Source: Caulobacter henricii
GTDB lineage: Bacteria > Pseudomonadota > Alphaproteobacteria > Caulobacterales > Caulobacteraceae
Direction: 5' to 3'
Length of the DNA: 64,000 bases
Assembly: GCF_001414055.1 (NCBI RefSeq)
Contig: NZ_CP013003.1
Coordinates: 1-64,000 of the forward strand
The notes under the pieces are model-generated. The model had not been told where the DNA came from. It did not search any database and saw only the letters and a list, made by a program, of their open reading frames with translations. Shown here piece after piece: positions 50,174 to 59,532 of this stretch (position 1 is its first letter; each line of letters opens with the position of its first letter). The translations under genes were made by a program, and so were the position numbers.

Positions 50174-51021
50174 GGTCGTGTCTGCTCGCCGCCTGCGCCG
50201 GCGTCGCCTTCTTGTCCTTCGCTGGGGCCGCTGCGGCGGTCGAGGTCCCCAAGGCGGGACAGTCAGATCCTCGGGTCAAATGGGTCAACTACGACCCCTG
50301 GCAGGTCTATCGCGTCATCGGCACCTTCCGAACCGCCACCCAGATCGTCTTCGACTCGCGCGAGGAAATCCAGCACGTAGCCTTGGGCGATACGGTGTCG
50401 TGGGAGGTCGCGGCAGAGACCAACATCCTCTTCGTCAAACCGCGCGAAAAGGGCATGCCGACCAATTTGATCGTCACGACCCGTCGCGGCTCGGAACTTC
50501 GCAACTACACCTTCGAACTGGGGATCCGTTCGGGCCCGATCACCGCCACCTCGCCCGACACCTATTTTCAAGTCAGGTTCAAATATCCCGACGACGAGCG
50601 CGCGGCCCTGGTCAGGACCATCGTTGGCCAAGCCGCCGCCATCGAGGGCGCTCGCGCTGGCCTGATGCTGGACCACGCTGTCGTCGAGGGCCCCCGAAAC
50701 CTCAACTACACGGTCCAAGGCTCCTCACGGATTCAGCCGTCTGAAGTCTCCGACAACGGCCAGTTCACTGTGCTGCGTTTCCCGGCCAACCAGGAGCTTC
50801 CCAGCTTCTTCATGACCTTGCCGGACGGATCCGAGAGCCAGGTGCCGTTCGATGTCCGCGACGAGTTCGTGGTTTTGCACACCGTCGCCACCAAGCTGGT
50901 CCTGCGCCGGGGCCGCGAGGTGCTCTGCATCTTTAACGAGGCCGTCACGCCCTACGGCGTCACCCACGGCACGGGCACGGCCTCCTCCAACGTCGATCGC
51001 ACCATTCGCACGGGTCAATGA
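50170..51021 (+). CDS. virB9: VirB9/TrbG
   Basis: A 283-residue exported protein with signal peptide MRSCLLAACAGVAFLSFAGAAAA, the VirB9 N-domain (DPRVKWVNYDPWQVYRVIGTFRTATQIVFDSREEIQHVALGDTVSWE, NILFVKPREKGMPTNLIVTTRRG) and the C-domain (NYTVQGSSRIQPSEVSDNGQFTVLRFPANQELPSFFMTLPDGSE). It forms the outer-membrane core complex with VirB7 and VirB10. Overlaps virB10 by four bases. Confidence 0.92.
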   Translation: MRSCLLAACAGVAFLSFAGAAAAVEVPKAGQSDPRVKWVNYDPWQVYRVIGTFRTATQIVFDSREEIQHVALGDTVSWEVAAETNILFVKPREKGMPTNLIVTTRRGSELRNYTFELGIRSGPITATSPDTYFQVRFKYPDDERAALVRTIVGQAAAIEGARAGLMLDHAVVEGPRNLNYTVQGSSRIQPSEVSDNGQFTVLRFPANQELPSFFMTLPDGSESQVPFDVRDEFVVLHTVATKLVLRRGREVLCIFNEAVTPYGVTHGTGTASSNVDRTIRTGQ

Positions 51022-52256
51022 CGATGACTGATCACCACGACACCAGCACCGGTTCCACCGCGGCTGATGCGCAAGCCGCATCGCCCGCCGACCCGTTCGC
51101 AGGGCGACGGGCGGCCGCGGAACACAGCGCCGCACCTCGCTCGACCGATCAAGGCGGCGGCGTCCCGGGCGAACGGGGGATCTCGCCCGTCGCCGGCCGC
51201 ATGAACACTCCACAAGCCAAGATCGCCGGGATCGCTGGCATGGTCGGCGTGGCGGCCTTGTTGATCGGGGTCACCTGGGATCGAGGCGACGCCAAGCCGA
51301 CAAAGCCCAAGGACCCGGCCCGGCAAACGGTTCGCTATGATCAGGTCGCCCCGACCGATCCCGCTCCGCTCCCCCCCGCACCGACACTCACCGCCGGCTC
51401 TATCGATCCGGCGACTGGCCAACCCCTCGCGCCTGGACAGGTCGTGCCCGCGCCCGTCGCCGGAGCAGGCGGCTCCGCCTCCAGCGCATCGGCCCCTCGC
51501 GAAAGCTTGTCGGACCTCACCCGCCGCGCCCCGCTGGTCGCCTTCAGCCATAGCGGTTCGCCGCCGGCCGGTGGCGGCGCTGGTGGGGCTGAAGCCATCC
51601 TCGCCAGCGCGCAGGGCGCGCCCGCCCGGCAGGCGACCGAACTTGAAAACCTGCGACGTGGCTCGGCGATTGCCACGGCGCGCGCCACAGTGCTGGGCGA
51701 TCGCAACTACTTGATCCTGGCTGGCACGCAGATCCCCTGTGTCCTGCAAACGGCGATGGACTCCTCGTTGCCAGGCTACACCACCTGCATCGTCCCGCGC
51801 GATGTGCTCTCCGACAACGGCCGAGTGGTCCTGTTGGAAAAGGGCACCAAGGTCTTGGGCGAGTATCGCGGCGGGATGCAGCGCGGACAGCGCCGGCTCT
51901 TCATCCTATGGACCCGGGCCGTCACGCCACGCGGGATCGCCATCGATCTGGCTTCGCCGGGCGCGGACGCCCTGGGACGCAGCGGCTTTGGTGGCGACGT
52001 TGATAATCGCTTCTTTGAGCGTTTTGGCGCGGCGTTGTTACTGTCTCTGGTCGACGACGGCGTCTATGCCGCCACGGCCGGCAGCGGCCGCAACTATCAA
52101 GGCACCGCCCGTGTGCCCTCAGAGGTCGCCAACACAGCGCTGGAGGGCTCAATCAACATCCCACCCATCCTGCGCAAGAACCAGGGCGAGGACGTCGGGA
52201 TCATGGTCGCTCAGGACTTCGACTTCTCTGACGTCTACGGCGTGAAGGCGCGATGA
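51018..52256 (+). CDS. virB10: VirB10
   Basis: A 412-residue protein with cytosolic N-terminus, one helix (KIAGIAGMVGVAALLIGVTW), a Pro-rich periplasmic linker (RQTVRYDQVAPTDPAPLPPAPTL) and the TrbI/VirB10 beta-barrel domain (LILAGTQIPCVLQTAMDSSLPGYTTCIVPRDVLSDNGRVVLLEKGTKVLGEYRGG; NTALEGSINIPPILRKNQGEDVGIMVAQDFDFSDVYGV). It bridges both membranes. Confidence 0.93.
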   Translation: MTMTDHHDTSTGSTAADAQAASPADPFAGRRAAAEHSAAPRSTDQGGGVPGERGISPVAGRMNTPQAKIAGIAGMVGVAALLIGVTWDRGDAKPTKPKDPARQTVRYDQVAPTDPAPLPPAPTLTAGSIDPATGQPLAPGQVVPAPVAGAGGSASSASAPRESLSDLTRRAPLVAFSHSGSPPAGGGAGGAEAILASAQGAPARQATELENLRRGSAIATARATVLGDRNYLILAGTQIPCVLQTAMDSSLPGYTTCIVPRDVLSDNGRVVLLEKGTKVLGEYRGGMQRGQRRLFILWTRAVTPRGIAIDLASPGADALGRSGFGGDVDNRFFERFGAALLLSLVDDGVYAATAGSGRNYQGTARVPSEVANTALEGSINIPPILRKNQGEDVGIMVAQDFDFSDVYGVKAR

Positions 52257-53260
52257 TCGCCGACAGCTCGGTCCTGCTGCACTACATGCAGCCGCTGCAG
52301 CGTCTTCTCGAACCCGCCGACGTCACCGAGCTGGTGATAAATCGGCCGGGAGAAGTGGGCGTCGAGGGCGCCAAGGGGTGGTCGTGGTTCGAGGTTCCCG
52401 AGCTGACCTCGACCTGGTTGGCCACCCTGTCCAACGCGGCGGCTGCCTTTTCACGTCAGGACGTCAACGCCGAGACCCCGATCTGCTCGACGGTCCTGCC
52501 GCAAGGCGAGCGCTGCCAAATCGTGCTGCCGCCGGCCGTCCCCGAGGGCACGGTGTCGATCACCATCCGCAAGCCCTCCACGGTGACCTTCGGCATGGAC
52601 GACTTCACCGCGTCGGGCCTCTTCGAGGAGACCACGTTGACCTCGGACGCCCTGGGCGATGACGAACAAGAGCTGCTTCGCCTGCGCGACAAACGCCTTT
52701 GGCCGGCCTTCTTTGACCTAGCGGTCCGATCCCGCAAAAACATCCTGATCAGCGGCGCCACGGGCTCGGGCAAAACGACCTTCAGCAAAGGCCTGGTTCG
52801 GCTGATCCCCGACCACGAGCGGCTTTTGACGATCGAGGATACCCGCGAGCTGACGGTTCCCCATCGCAACGTCGTCCACCTGACCTACTCCAAGGACCAA
52901 CAGGGCCTGGCCAAGATCGGGCCCAAGCACTTGTTGGAAAGCGCGCTGCGCATGCGGCCCGACCGGATCCTGCTTCAAGAGCTGCGCGACGGCACGGCCT
53001 TCTTCTACCTGCGCAACGTCAACTCAGGCCATCCCGGCTCGATCACCACCGTCCACGCCGACTCCGCTGCCTTGGCCTTCGAACAGCTGACCCTGCTGGT
53101 CAAGGAATCCGAAGGTGGCCGCGATCTTTCCCGCGATGACATCCGTGGCCTTCTCCACCTGCTGGTCGATGTCGTCGTCCAGATGCGCAAGGTGGACGGC
53201 CGTTTCCGAATGACGGAGCTCTATTATGACCCGGTTCGCAAGCGCCACGCCGGCCGGTAA
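52253..53260 (+). CDS. virB11: VirB11 ATPase
   Basis: A 335-residue traffic ATPase with Walker A SGATGSGKTTFSKGL (about residues 165-180), an Asp box LLTIEDTREL, Walker B-like MRPDRILLQELRDGTAFFYLRNVNSGHPGSITTVHADS and the His box. It powers T4SS assembly and substrate transfer. Overlaps virB10 by four bases and virD4 by 35. Confidence 0.93.
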   Translation: MIADSSVLLHYMQPLQRLLEPADVTELVINRPGEVGVEGAKGWSWFEVPELTSTWLATLSNAAAAFSRQDVNAETPICSTVLPQGERCQIVLPPAVPEGTVSITIRKPSTVTFGMDDFTASGLFEETTLTSDALGDDEQELLRLRDKRLWPAFFDLAVRSRKNILISGATGSGKTTFSKGLVRLIPDHERLLTIEDTRELTVPHRNVVHLTYSKDQQGLAKIGPKHLLESALRMRPDRILLQELRDGTAFFYLRNVNSGHPGSITTVHADSAALAFEQLTLLVKESEGGRDLSRDDIRGLLHLLVDVVVQMRKVDGRFRMTELYYDPVRKRHAGR

Positions 53261-55175
53261 GGCCGCCATCCTAGTCGCCTCGGCGCTCCTGCTGCTGGTG
53301 CTGTGGGCTGTGCTCACCACGCTGGGGACCCTGATCGGACTTGGACGCCTTGGCGCGAACGTCGATTTCGCGGCCGTGCCTGGCTGGCTCTGGGTCTATC
53401 GCGGCCATCCCCAGGTCCAGCTCTGGTTCAAGGTCTCAGCCTTGGGATCTGGATTGCTCATCTTGATCATCGCGGCGATGGCGGGCTCGCGCATCCGCCG
53501 GCCGCTGCATGGCTCGGCGCGCTGGGCCAATGAGGGCGAAATCCGGCGCGAGGGCCTGCGCGCCAAGCAAGGGATCATCCTTGGGCGCAAGGGCGCTGGA
53601 TACCTGGTCTTCGGCGGAAATGAGCACGTGATGCTCTATGCGCCGACCCGCACCGGCAAGGGTGTCGGCGTGGTGATTCCAAACCTTCTGAACTGGACCG
53701 ACAGCGTCGTCGTGCTGGATATCAAGAAGGAGAATTGGGACGCGACGGCCGGCTTTCGCGCCAAGCATGGTCAGCAGGTCCTGATGTTCGATCCGCTCGA
53801 TCCGGAGGGCCGCACGGCCCGTTATAACCCTCTGGCCTACATCGACCGCGCGAGCGCGATCGACACCTTGGACGAGCTGCAAAAGCTCGCCACCATGCTC
53901 TTTCCCACGCCGGATAAAGGCGATCCCTTCTGGTCGGAGGCCGCGCGGACAGGCTTTGTCGGGGTCGGGGCCTATGTCGCCGAGAGCCCGCAACTGCCGT
54001 TCACGATTGGTGAGATCTACCGGCAGCTCACCAACGGCAATCCCAAGGTCAAGTTCCCCGCCCTGATCGAGGCCCGCGCCGGCGGCATGGAGGCTCTGTC
54101 GCCCGGGGCGGTTAACGCGCTCAACGACTTTTGCTCCGCGTCCGACAACACGTTCGCATCCATCAAGCAGACGATCACCTCGCGCATGAACCTGTGGCTC
54201 AATCCGCGGGTCGATGCAGCGACCAGCGCCAGCGACTTTGACCTTCGTGATCTGCGATCCAAGCCGATCTCGATCTATCTAGGTGTCACGCCCGACAATA
54301 TGGCCCGGGTCGCTCCCCTCTATAATCTCTTCTTCCAGCAACTGGTGGACCTCAACACGCGCGAGTTGCCGGGCGGCGGACGCCACCCCATCCAGGTCCT
54401 GGTCCTTCTCGACGAGTTCGCCCGGATCGGGCACGCCTCGGTGATCGCCAAGGGGTTCTCATACGTCGCCGGCTACGGCCTTCGCCTGTTGCCCGTCCTC
54501 CAAAGTCCTTCTCAGCTGCGCGCCGAATACGGTCCCGACGTCGCCGACGAGATCATGACCAACTGCGGTGTCGAGGTCGTCTTCACGCCCAAGGAACTGA
54601 AGGTCGCCCAGGATCTCTCCGAGCGCCTCGGCTACTACACGTTCGAGGGACGCTCCAACTCGCGCCCGACCTATCTGGGCGGGGGCAAGCGCACGACGAC
54701 AGAGAGCGATCAGCGCCGGGCGCTGATGCTTCCCCAGGAGCTGATCCAGATGAGCAAGGACACGCTCATCATCATGCGCGGTGGCATCGCGCCCATTCGG
54801 GCCTCCAAGATCTATTTCTTCAAGAACGCCGACTTCACCAAGCGCCTGTTGCCGCCTCCGCCGATCACGCCCTTGGCGTCGGCTGGGCCTGCCGGACAGC
54901 CACCCGCAAATGCGGACGATCGCCTGGACGCCATCACCGCCGACCTGGCGGCCCTCAGCCAAACCGTCAATGAGATCCACGCGCGCGTGGTCGAGCGTCC
55001 CCTGACCGTGAGCGAAGCCGCCGGCGACACCGATCTGGACCTGGGCGCGATCTCGCTGGAGCTGGACGCCATCGACATGGACGACCTTCCGGCCGGCGCC
55101 ACCGAGGCGGAATCCGAAGACTGGATCAACCGCTACATCAACGCGGGGCTCTTGGAAGAAGCGGTCGAACGCTAA
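53226..55175 (+). CDS. virD4: VirD4 coupling protein
   Basis: A 649-residue type IV coupling protein with two N-terminal membrane helices (about 12-37 and 70-92), Walker A APTRTGKGVGVVIPNLL (about 137-150) and Walker B region VLVLLDEFARIGH (about 390-402). It recruits the relaxosome to the VirB channel. The C-terminal 110 residues are acidic and variable, perhaps a species-specific specificity region. Confidence 0.93.
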   Translation: MTRFASATPAGKAAILVASALLLLVLWAVLTTLGTLIGLGRLGANVDFAAVPGWLWVYRGHPQVQLWFKVSALGSGLLILIIAAMAGSRIRRPLHGSARWANEGEIRREGLRAKQGIILGRKGAGYLVFGGNEHVMLYAPTRTGKGVGVVIPNLLNWTDSVVVLDIKKENWDATAGFRAKHGQQVLMFDPLDPEGRTARYNPLAYIDRASAIDTLDELQKLATMLFPTPDKGDPFWSEAARTGFVGVGAYVAESPQLPFTIGEIYRQLTNGNPKVKFPALIEARAGGMEALSPGAVNALNDFCSASDNTFASIKQTITSRMNLWLNPRVDAATSASDFDLRDLRSKPISIYLGVTPDNMARVAPLYNLFFQQLVDLNTRELPGGGRHPIQVLVLLDEFARIGHASVIAKGFSYVAGYGLRLLPVLQSPSQLRAEYGPDVADEIMTNCGVEVVFTPKELKVAQDLSERLGYYTFEGRSNSRPTYLGGGKRTTTESDQRRALMLPQELIQMSKDTLIIMRGGIAPIRASKIYFFKNADFTKRLLPPPPITPLASAGPAGQPPANADDRLDAITADLAALSQTVNEIHARVVERPLTVSEAAGDTDLDLGAISLELDAIDMDDLPAGATEAESEDWINRYINAGLLEEAVER

Positions 55176-55193
55176 CGCGCAAAGGAGGCCGCC

Positions 55194-56684
55194 ATGGCCG
55201 ATAACATCGACACCCCTGCCGACGCTCTCGTGACCGCGATCACGCCGCCGCCAAGCCCTGCGCCCGCCGAGAGGGCGAGCCCGGCGGGACCCGAGATGGA
55301 AAACACCATCTCACCGGCCGCTGCGTTGGACTTATCGTTGCCTGTCGAGCGGGCCAGCGACTACGCCACCGAGCCAGAGGATATCGCCTATGAGCGCTCG
55401 ATCGACGAGGCCGAGCGCATTGGCATCGCTTTGGCCGAGGCCCGGCTGCGGCGTGAAGACGAGACAGAGCGCCCCCTGACCGCCGAGCCCGTGCTTCAAA
55501 ACAGCAAGGCCCAAGCCCCAGAGCCTGACAAGGCCGCCCCATCCCCTCCCCCGTCCGAAGCCACCGCCAAACCGGCGCCGGCTAACGATGACGGACCTCA
55601 CCGTTTCTCGGTCGAGCGCGGCGACGTCCCCGACGCTGTCGGGCGCCGCTATCTGACCGAAGAGCCACAGTTCGCGCCCGAGGTCCGGTTCTTCACCGAC
55701 GCCACGGGCAAGGAGGCCGCGTTCCGCGACACAGGCGACAAGCTCCTGGCGCGCCAGACGAACGCGGAGGTGATCAAGGACTTGGTCGCCATCGCTGAGC
55801 ATCGCGGCTGGACCGCCATCGACGTTCGCGGCGAAGACGCCTTCCGGCGGGAGGTGTGGATGCAGGCTCGCAGCGAAGGCTTGGAGGTGCGTGGCTACAA
55901 GCCAACTGAGCGGGATCTCCAGGAGCTAGATGGCCGCCTGTCGGCCCGGGACACCAATTCAGTGGCCCCGGCGCGCGACAGAGCGCCCCAAGATCCTGAT
56001 GCAGCCGGCCCGACCGGCGGCAGCGGCGCGCCGTCCCCCCCGCCAATGCCCGTCCAGGAACGGCTGGATTACGATAAGGGCGTCACGGGTAAGTTGCTTG
56101 AGAGTGGCCAGGCGCCATACCGTCATCGCTCTGGTCAAGAACTGACGCCGTTCGTTCGGGTGGAACTGGCGAGCGGACGGCAGGTGGAAGTTTGGGGCGT
56201 CGGTTTGCCGACGGCCTTGGAGAAGTCCGGCGCCGCGACCGGCGAGGAGATCACACTGCGGCGAGACGGCGTCGAGCGGGTCATTCGGACCTTGGAGGTT
56301 CGCGACAAGGTCTCAGGCGAGCTTTCACTTCAGCAGCGAGAAGTGCCCCGCAACAAGTGGTCCATCGACGCTCATCGGTTTCGCGCCGCTAGCCCCGGCC
56401 AAGCGGCCAAGGACCCTGAACTCAACGCGGCCCAAAGCCGGCTCGCGGTCGTGACGGCGATCGTCAAGGACCGTCATGCCGACCCAACCGTGCAGGACCG
56501 ATTGATCGCCGGCGCAAAGGAAAAGATTGCTGACCATATCGAGCGCGGCGCGCGCTTTGAAACCGCCAAAGTGCGAGAGCCGCGCGGGCGTTCGGCGGAC
56601 CAGCCCGATACGGACCGGATGCCGCCGCCGACCGCGCAGCCATCGCCTTCCAAATCTGGGCCCGAACGAACGAGGGGACGGTAG
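55194..56684 (+). CDS. LPD7-domain transfer-associated protein
   Basis: A 496-residue protein with a Pro/Ala-rich disordered N-terminus and an LPD7-type domain (about residues 130-240: FSVERGDVPDAVGRRYLTEEPQFAPEVRFFTDATGKEAAFRDTGDKLLARQTNAEVIKDLVAIAEHRGWTAIDVRGEDAFRREVWMQARSEGLEVRGYKP), commonly fused to relaxases. A second domain, DKGVTGKLLESGQAPYRHRSGQELTPFVRVELASGRQVEVWGVGLP (about 285-330), is found in mobilisation and TraI-like proteins. It probably aids relaxase function or binds DNA. Separated here from the relaxase gene by the HTH gene. Confidence 0.7.
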   Translation: MADNIDTPADALVTAITPPPSPAPAERASPAGPEMENTISPAAALDLSLPVERASDYATEPEDIAYERSIDEAERIGIALAEARLRREDETERPLTAEPVLQNSKAQAPEPDKAAPSPPPSEATAKPAPANDDGPHRFSVERGDVPDAVGRRYLTEEPQFAPEVRFFTDATGKEAAFRDTGDKLLARQTNAEVIKDLVAIAEHRGWTAIDVRGEDAFRREVWMQARSEGLEVRGYKPTERDLQELDGRLSARDTNSVAPARDRAPQDPDAAGPTGGSGAPSPPPMPVQERLDYDKGVTGKLLESGQAPYRHRSGQELTPFVRVELASGRQVEVWGVGLPTALEKSGAATGEEITLRRDGVERVIRTLEVRDKVSGELSLQQREVPRNKWSIDAHRFRAASPGQAAKDPELNAAQSRLAVVTAIVKDRHADPTVQDRLIAGAKEKIADHIERGARFETAKVREPRGRSADQPDTDRMPPPTAQPSPSKSGPERTRGR

Positions 56685-56686
56685 GT

Positions 56687-57109
56687 GTGGCGGGTTCAAT
56701 CTTGAACGAGTTTGCACGTGCAAACTCCAATCCGCCGCATCCGATCGATGTCAGCGTTGGCCGCCAGCTGCGCCAGGCCCGTAAGGCGCGTGGCCTGAGC
56801 CAGGCCTCGCTCGGCGAGGCGATCGGCATCAGCTTCCAGCAAGTTCAAAAATATGAGCGCGGAGACAACCGGGTCTCCGCCTCCAAGCTTGCGGAGGCGG
56901 CGCTCTTTTTCCAAGTGCCGATCCAGTATTTCTTTTCGGAGATCGCCGAGTTGCTCGCGGGTCCGGCCGGCGCGCTTGACCCGGTAGTAGCGGCCTTGGC
57001 GGCGGACACGCGGGCCATGGCGTTGCTGTTGGCCTGGCGCCGGCTTCCTCCAGCTCGCCGCAAGCTGATCACCGATCTGATCAGCGCGACGATCCAGGAC
57101 GAGGTCTAA
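56687..57109 (+). CDS. XRE-family transcriptional regulator
   Basis: A 140-residue protein with HTH residues VGRQLRQARKARGLSQASLGEAIGISFQQVQKYERGDNRVSASKLAEAALFFQVPIQYFF, a Cro/CI-type fold, and a C-terminal helical dimerisation part. GTG 56687 lies two bases after the LPD7 gene stop; an ATG further in is not better placed. Its early codons contain a copy of the GTTTGCACGTGCAAAC palindrome (56710-56725). It may repress transfer or partition genes; target unknown. Confidence 0.75.
   Translation: MAGSILNEFARANSNPPHPIDVSVGRQLRQARKARGLSQASLGEAIGISFQQVQKYERGDNRVSASKLAEAALFFQVPIQYFFSEIAELLAGPAGALDPVVAALAADTRAMALLLAWRRLPPARRKLITDLISATIQDEV
56710..56725. promoter_or_regulatory. GTTTGCACGTGCAAAC palindrome, copy 1 (within XRE gene)
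   Basis: Perfect 16-bp palindrome inside the fourth quarter of the first 15 codons of the XRE gene. One of five copies (56710, 57144, 59993, 63277, 63324). Candidate KorB/ParB or XRE binding site; see the finding on this family. Confidence 0.6.
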
Positions 57110-57143
57110 CGCCCTCGGCCGCCCGGCGTCGTCTGACGCTCAG

Positions 57144-57159
57144 GTTTGTACGTGCAAAC
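57144..57159. promoter_or_regulatory. GTTTG(T/C)ACGTGCAAAC palindrome, copy 2
   Basis: GTTTGTACGTGCAAAC (57144-57159), extended to GG...CC, one base off the perfect palindrome. It lies in the 50-bp gap between the convergent XRE and relaxase genes, touching the relaxase stop. Confidence 0.55.
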
Positions 57160-58224
57160 CTAGCGACCTCGCGACCGATCCTTGCCTGGGTCCTGGCTCT
57201 TTTCAGTCGCGGCCTTGGCAGGCTCGACCTGTTTGCCGCCTTCAACCAGCGTCCTGGCCAGCGCGACACGCCGACTGACCGGAGCCGGCATGGCTTTGAC
57301 GAACGCCTCCACCGAACGACCAAGCGCCTGGTCACGCGGATCGGCCGACGCCTCCAGCACCTTGGCCGCGGCCCTATAGGACGAACGCACCTGAGCCTGA
57401 CGTTGGCGCATGCTGTCGTCCCAAGGCTGAGCCTTTCCTCCGCTGCGCGCTAGGCTCTCGGCTTCCCGCCGCGCCTCTCGCAGAACCCGGGGTTCGTTCT
57501 GGCCCGTCCGTTCGAAGCGCTCGCGCGCCTTGCGCACCGGTGTCCGCTCGGGCTTTTGCGTGATCCCGCGCGCGCGGCGCGGTGTTGCCTCCGCTTCGAT
57601 CCCGCGACCGCGCAGTTCGCTGGCGAACCGCTCACGCCAATCGGCCAAATCCGCTTTCTTGGGATTGAGCCGCTCGCCGCCAACCCCTAGCGATCGAACG
57701 CTGAGATGAACGTGTGGCTGCTCGCCCTTGGCGTCCTGGTGGAAGGCGAAAACATAAGGATAGGTCTCGCCAAACTCGGCCCGGGCAAAGGCGCGGACCG
57801 CATCCTTCATGCGCTCGGGATCGGTCCCCACCGGCATCGACAGCACGATCGACACCGACATCGTGCTGTTGGCGCGTCGGCGGCTGTCGCTTTCACCAGA
57901 CGCCGCCCAATCCAGCGCCAGCTCTTTGACGCCGTCTCGGCCATGGACGAACGCGCCGTCCGACTGCTCCAGATCAAGCTCCCCCTTCCGAGAGATGTAA
58001 TCCAGGTGCGCGCCAAGGTGCTCGCCGTCCTTGGTCTTGCCGGTGATCTTGACCATCACCTCCGGCGCCTTCTGAACGACGCGGGCGAGCTTGGCCTTCG
58101 CGTCGGCCTCCCCTCCCCTACTCGTTGGCTCGCCCAAGACGCTGCCCTTGGCGATAATCTTTCGACCGCCTGCCGGCGCGCGCCAGACCTGGTCGAACCC
58201 TCGCATATCGCGAAAGTCGCTCAT
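57160..58224 (-). CDS. VirD2-like MOB-P relaxase
   Basis: A 354-residue relaxase. Residues 50-215 carry the relaxase fold: LGAHLDYISRKGELDL with Tyr76 as probable nucleophile, then VSIVLSMPVGTDPERMKDAVRAFARAEFGETYPYVFAFHQDAKGEQPHVHLSVRS with H162, H171 and H173 as metal ligands. It nicks oriT and leads the strand into the channel. The C-terminal 140 residues are Arg/Lys-rich. Start ATG 58224 overlaps mobC by four bases. An RP4-like nic lies 40 bases upstream of mobC. Confidence 0.88.
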   Translation of the reverse strand: MSDFRDMRGFDQVWRAPAGGRKIIAKGSVLGEPTSRGGEADAKAKLARVVQKAPEVMVKITGKTKDGEHLGAHLDYISRKGELDLEQSDGAFVHGRDGVKELALDWAASGESDSRRRANSTMSVSIVLSMPVGTDPERMKDAVRAFARAEFGETYPYVFAFHQDAKGEQPHVHLSVRSLGVGGERLNPKKADLADWRERFASELRGRGIEAEATPRRARGITQKPERTPVRKARERFERTGQNEPRVLREARREAESLARSGGKAQPWDDSMRQRQAQVRSSYRAAAKVLEASADPRDQALGRSVEAFVKAMPAPVSRRVALARTLVEGGKQVEPAKAATEKSQDPGKDRSRGR

Positions 58225-58733
58225 GCCTCGTCCTCCCAGTAGGCGAGGTTCCCCTTGAAGGCTTCGGAGAGGCCGCGGACATGCTCGCGGATCTCGCTGC
58301 GAAACGCCTCGATCGACGACATCTCAGCATCAAGCACTGAGCCTGGCATCACCGCCGTGTTCATGGCCCGCGCGATCTGGTTCACGTTGACGCCGATCCG
58401 CCGCAGTTCCTCCTGCACGGCGTAGAAGGCCAGCTCCTCACGACGGCTAAAGTGCGGCCGTCCAAACAGCCGCCGGCGCAAGAGCGCCAGGACCCACTCG
58501 GTACGACGAAGGCCGTCGGAGCCGGACACGTCGTTTAGAGCGACCAGGTCGTCGGGCTTCAGGCGAAGGGTCAGTTTGGTCGACTGGCCGCGTGGCGCGA
58601 GGCCAGGGCCGGAGGCGCTCTCACCGACCGCTTGGGCGACCAGGTCTCGAAGTTTCTTGGACCGGCCCGACGATGCCAGCGCATCGAACTTGGCGGCGAG
58701 GTCGTCCGGAAGCTGGAACGCGAACATGGCCAT
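58221..58733 (-). CDS. mobC: MobC-like relaxosome accessory protein
   Basis: A 170-residue protein with an N-terminal arm and a ribbon-helix-helix-like region (TKLTLRLKPDDLVALNDVSGSDGLRRTEWVLALLRRRLFGRPHF) and the MobC signature LRRIGVNVNQIARAMN (about residues 108-123), typical of MobC proteins that bind oriT and open the helix near nic. It overlaps the relaxase gene by four bases. The nic-like site is at 58772-58779. Confidence 0.82.
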   Translation of the reverse strand: MAMFAFQLPDDLAAKFDALASSGRSKKLRDLVAQAVGESASGPGLAPRGQSTKLTLRLKPDDLVALNDVSGSDGLRRTEWVLALLRRRLFGRPHFSRREELAFYAVQEELRRIGVNVNQIARAMNTAVMPGSVLDAEMSSIEAFRSEIREHVRGLSEAFKGNLAYWEDEA

Positions 58734-58755
58734 CAGCGGAGCGTAATTTATAAAA

Positions 58756-58790
58756 ACGCCGGCGCAAAGCCTATCCTGCCCTCAACCCCA
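58756..58790. other. oriT: Predicted oriT nic region (RP4/P-type)
   Basis: CCTATCCTGCCC (58770-58781) equals the core of the RP4 nic region; the P-type consensus is YATCCTG|Y, which would place the nick between 58778 and 58779. It lies 39-46 bases from the mobC start, the usual oriT position. Upstream is a short GCCGGC dyad (58759-58764). The relaxase is VirD2-like (MOB-P), which cuts such sequences. Confidence 0.7.
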
Positions 58791-58910
58791 TCGGACTTAC
58801 GCTCCCAACAACGGTCCCACGATTCTCCGCATCTACGGCCAAGATTCGCCCCGTGTAATGCAGATCCACTTTCGCCTCAAAGTTGCCTCTGAGGCTCCCT
58901 ATCAAGAAAG

Positions 58911-59078
58911 AGCTAAGGGGCTTTGCCCCTCGCGCGCGGGGCGTGAAGTCTCCGCTTCGCTGCGACCGGCCGGGGGTTTCCCCGACCTTCCCTCGCTGCG
59001 CTCAGTGCAGGTCGGGTGATCCCCCTCCCCCCGGCCGCGCCCCACTTGCTACCCCCGCCTCGCCGGCGGGCAGGGGTT
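58911..59078 (+). repeat. Leader repeat A (upstream of merR), inverted copy of 63060-63228
   Basis: This segment and the reverse complement of 63060-63228 share GCTAAGGGG, TTGCCCCTCGCGC, GGGGCG, TCCCC(G/A)ACCTTCC, GTCGGG(T/C)GATCCCCCTCCCC and TTGCTACCCCCG in the same order. Hairpin AGGGGC-TTT-GCCCCT (58916-58930) competes with GCCCC...GGGGC (58925-58942). The copy ends 50 bases before the merR start. Interpretation as a duplicated 5' leader or single-strand promoter is inference. Confidence 0.6.
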
Positions 59079-59127
59079 CAGGCGGGCCTGCACCCTGCCG
59101 ACAACGAAACCGCGCCTAACCGGCCAA

Positions 59128-59532
59128 GTGCGTACCGGAGACCATCCCTTGCAAATTCGAGATCTTGCCCGCCTCGCCCAACTCACCCCCCGCCAACTGC
59201 GCCGCTACGAACGCGAAGGCCTCATCCGCCCCGCCACGATCGCTCAAGGCCAACCCAGATACGCCGCCCAGACCGCCCCGCTCGTCCGGCGCATCAACGT
59301 CCTGGTCGACCTCGGCTTCACCACCGGAGAAATCCGCACCTTCCTCGACCGCATCGACGATCAGCCGTCCGAACACTGCGCGCCAGTCAGCGATCTGCAG
59401 GGCCGCCGCATCGCCAAGATCGACGCGGTGATCGCCAAGCTCAAGGCCACCCGCGCCGAACTGGTCGGACTGCTGGTGACCGACGAGGCGCTAGACGTCC
59501 AGGATCAGGCGACGGCCGTCCGGCGTCAGTAG
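59128..59532 (+). CDS. MerR-family regulator
   Basis: A 134-residue regulator with LQIRDLARLAQLTPRQLRRYEREGLIRPATIAQGQPRYAAQTAPLVRRINVLVDLGFTTGEIRTFLDRID, the MerR DNA-binding domain, and a long coiled dimerisation helix (RIAKIDAVIAKLKATRAELVGLL). Cys101 (EHCAPVS) could bind metal or an oxidant. Start GTG 59128. Only plus-strand gene in this leading region. Its 3' end overlaps the convergent small membrane gene. Confidence 0.75.
   Translation: MRTGDHPLQIRDLARLAQLTPRQLRRYEREGLIRPATIAQGQPRYAAQTAPLVRRINVLVDLGFTTGEIRTFLDRIDDQPSEHCAPVSDLQGRRIAKIDAVIAKLKATRAELVGLLVTDEALDVQDQATAVRRQ

Noticed and set aside
58911..59078. Copy A as the oriT itself
   Set aside because: A second copy exists before ardC without a relaxase, and the RP4-like nic lies outside the repeat, at 58772-58778.
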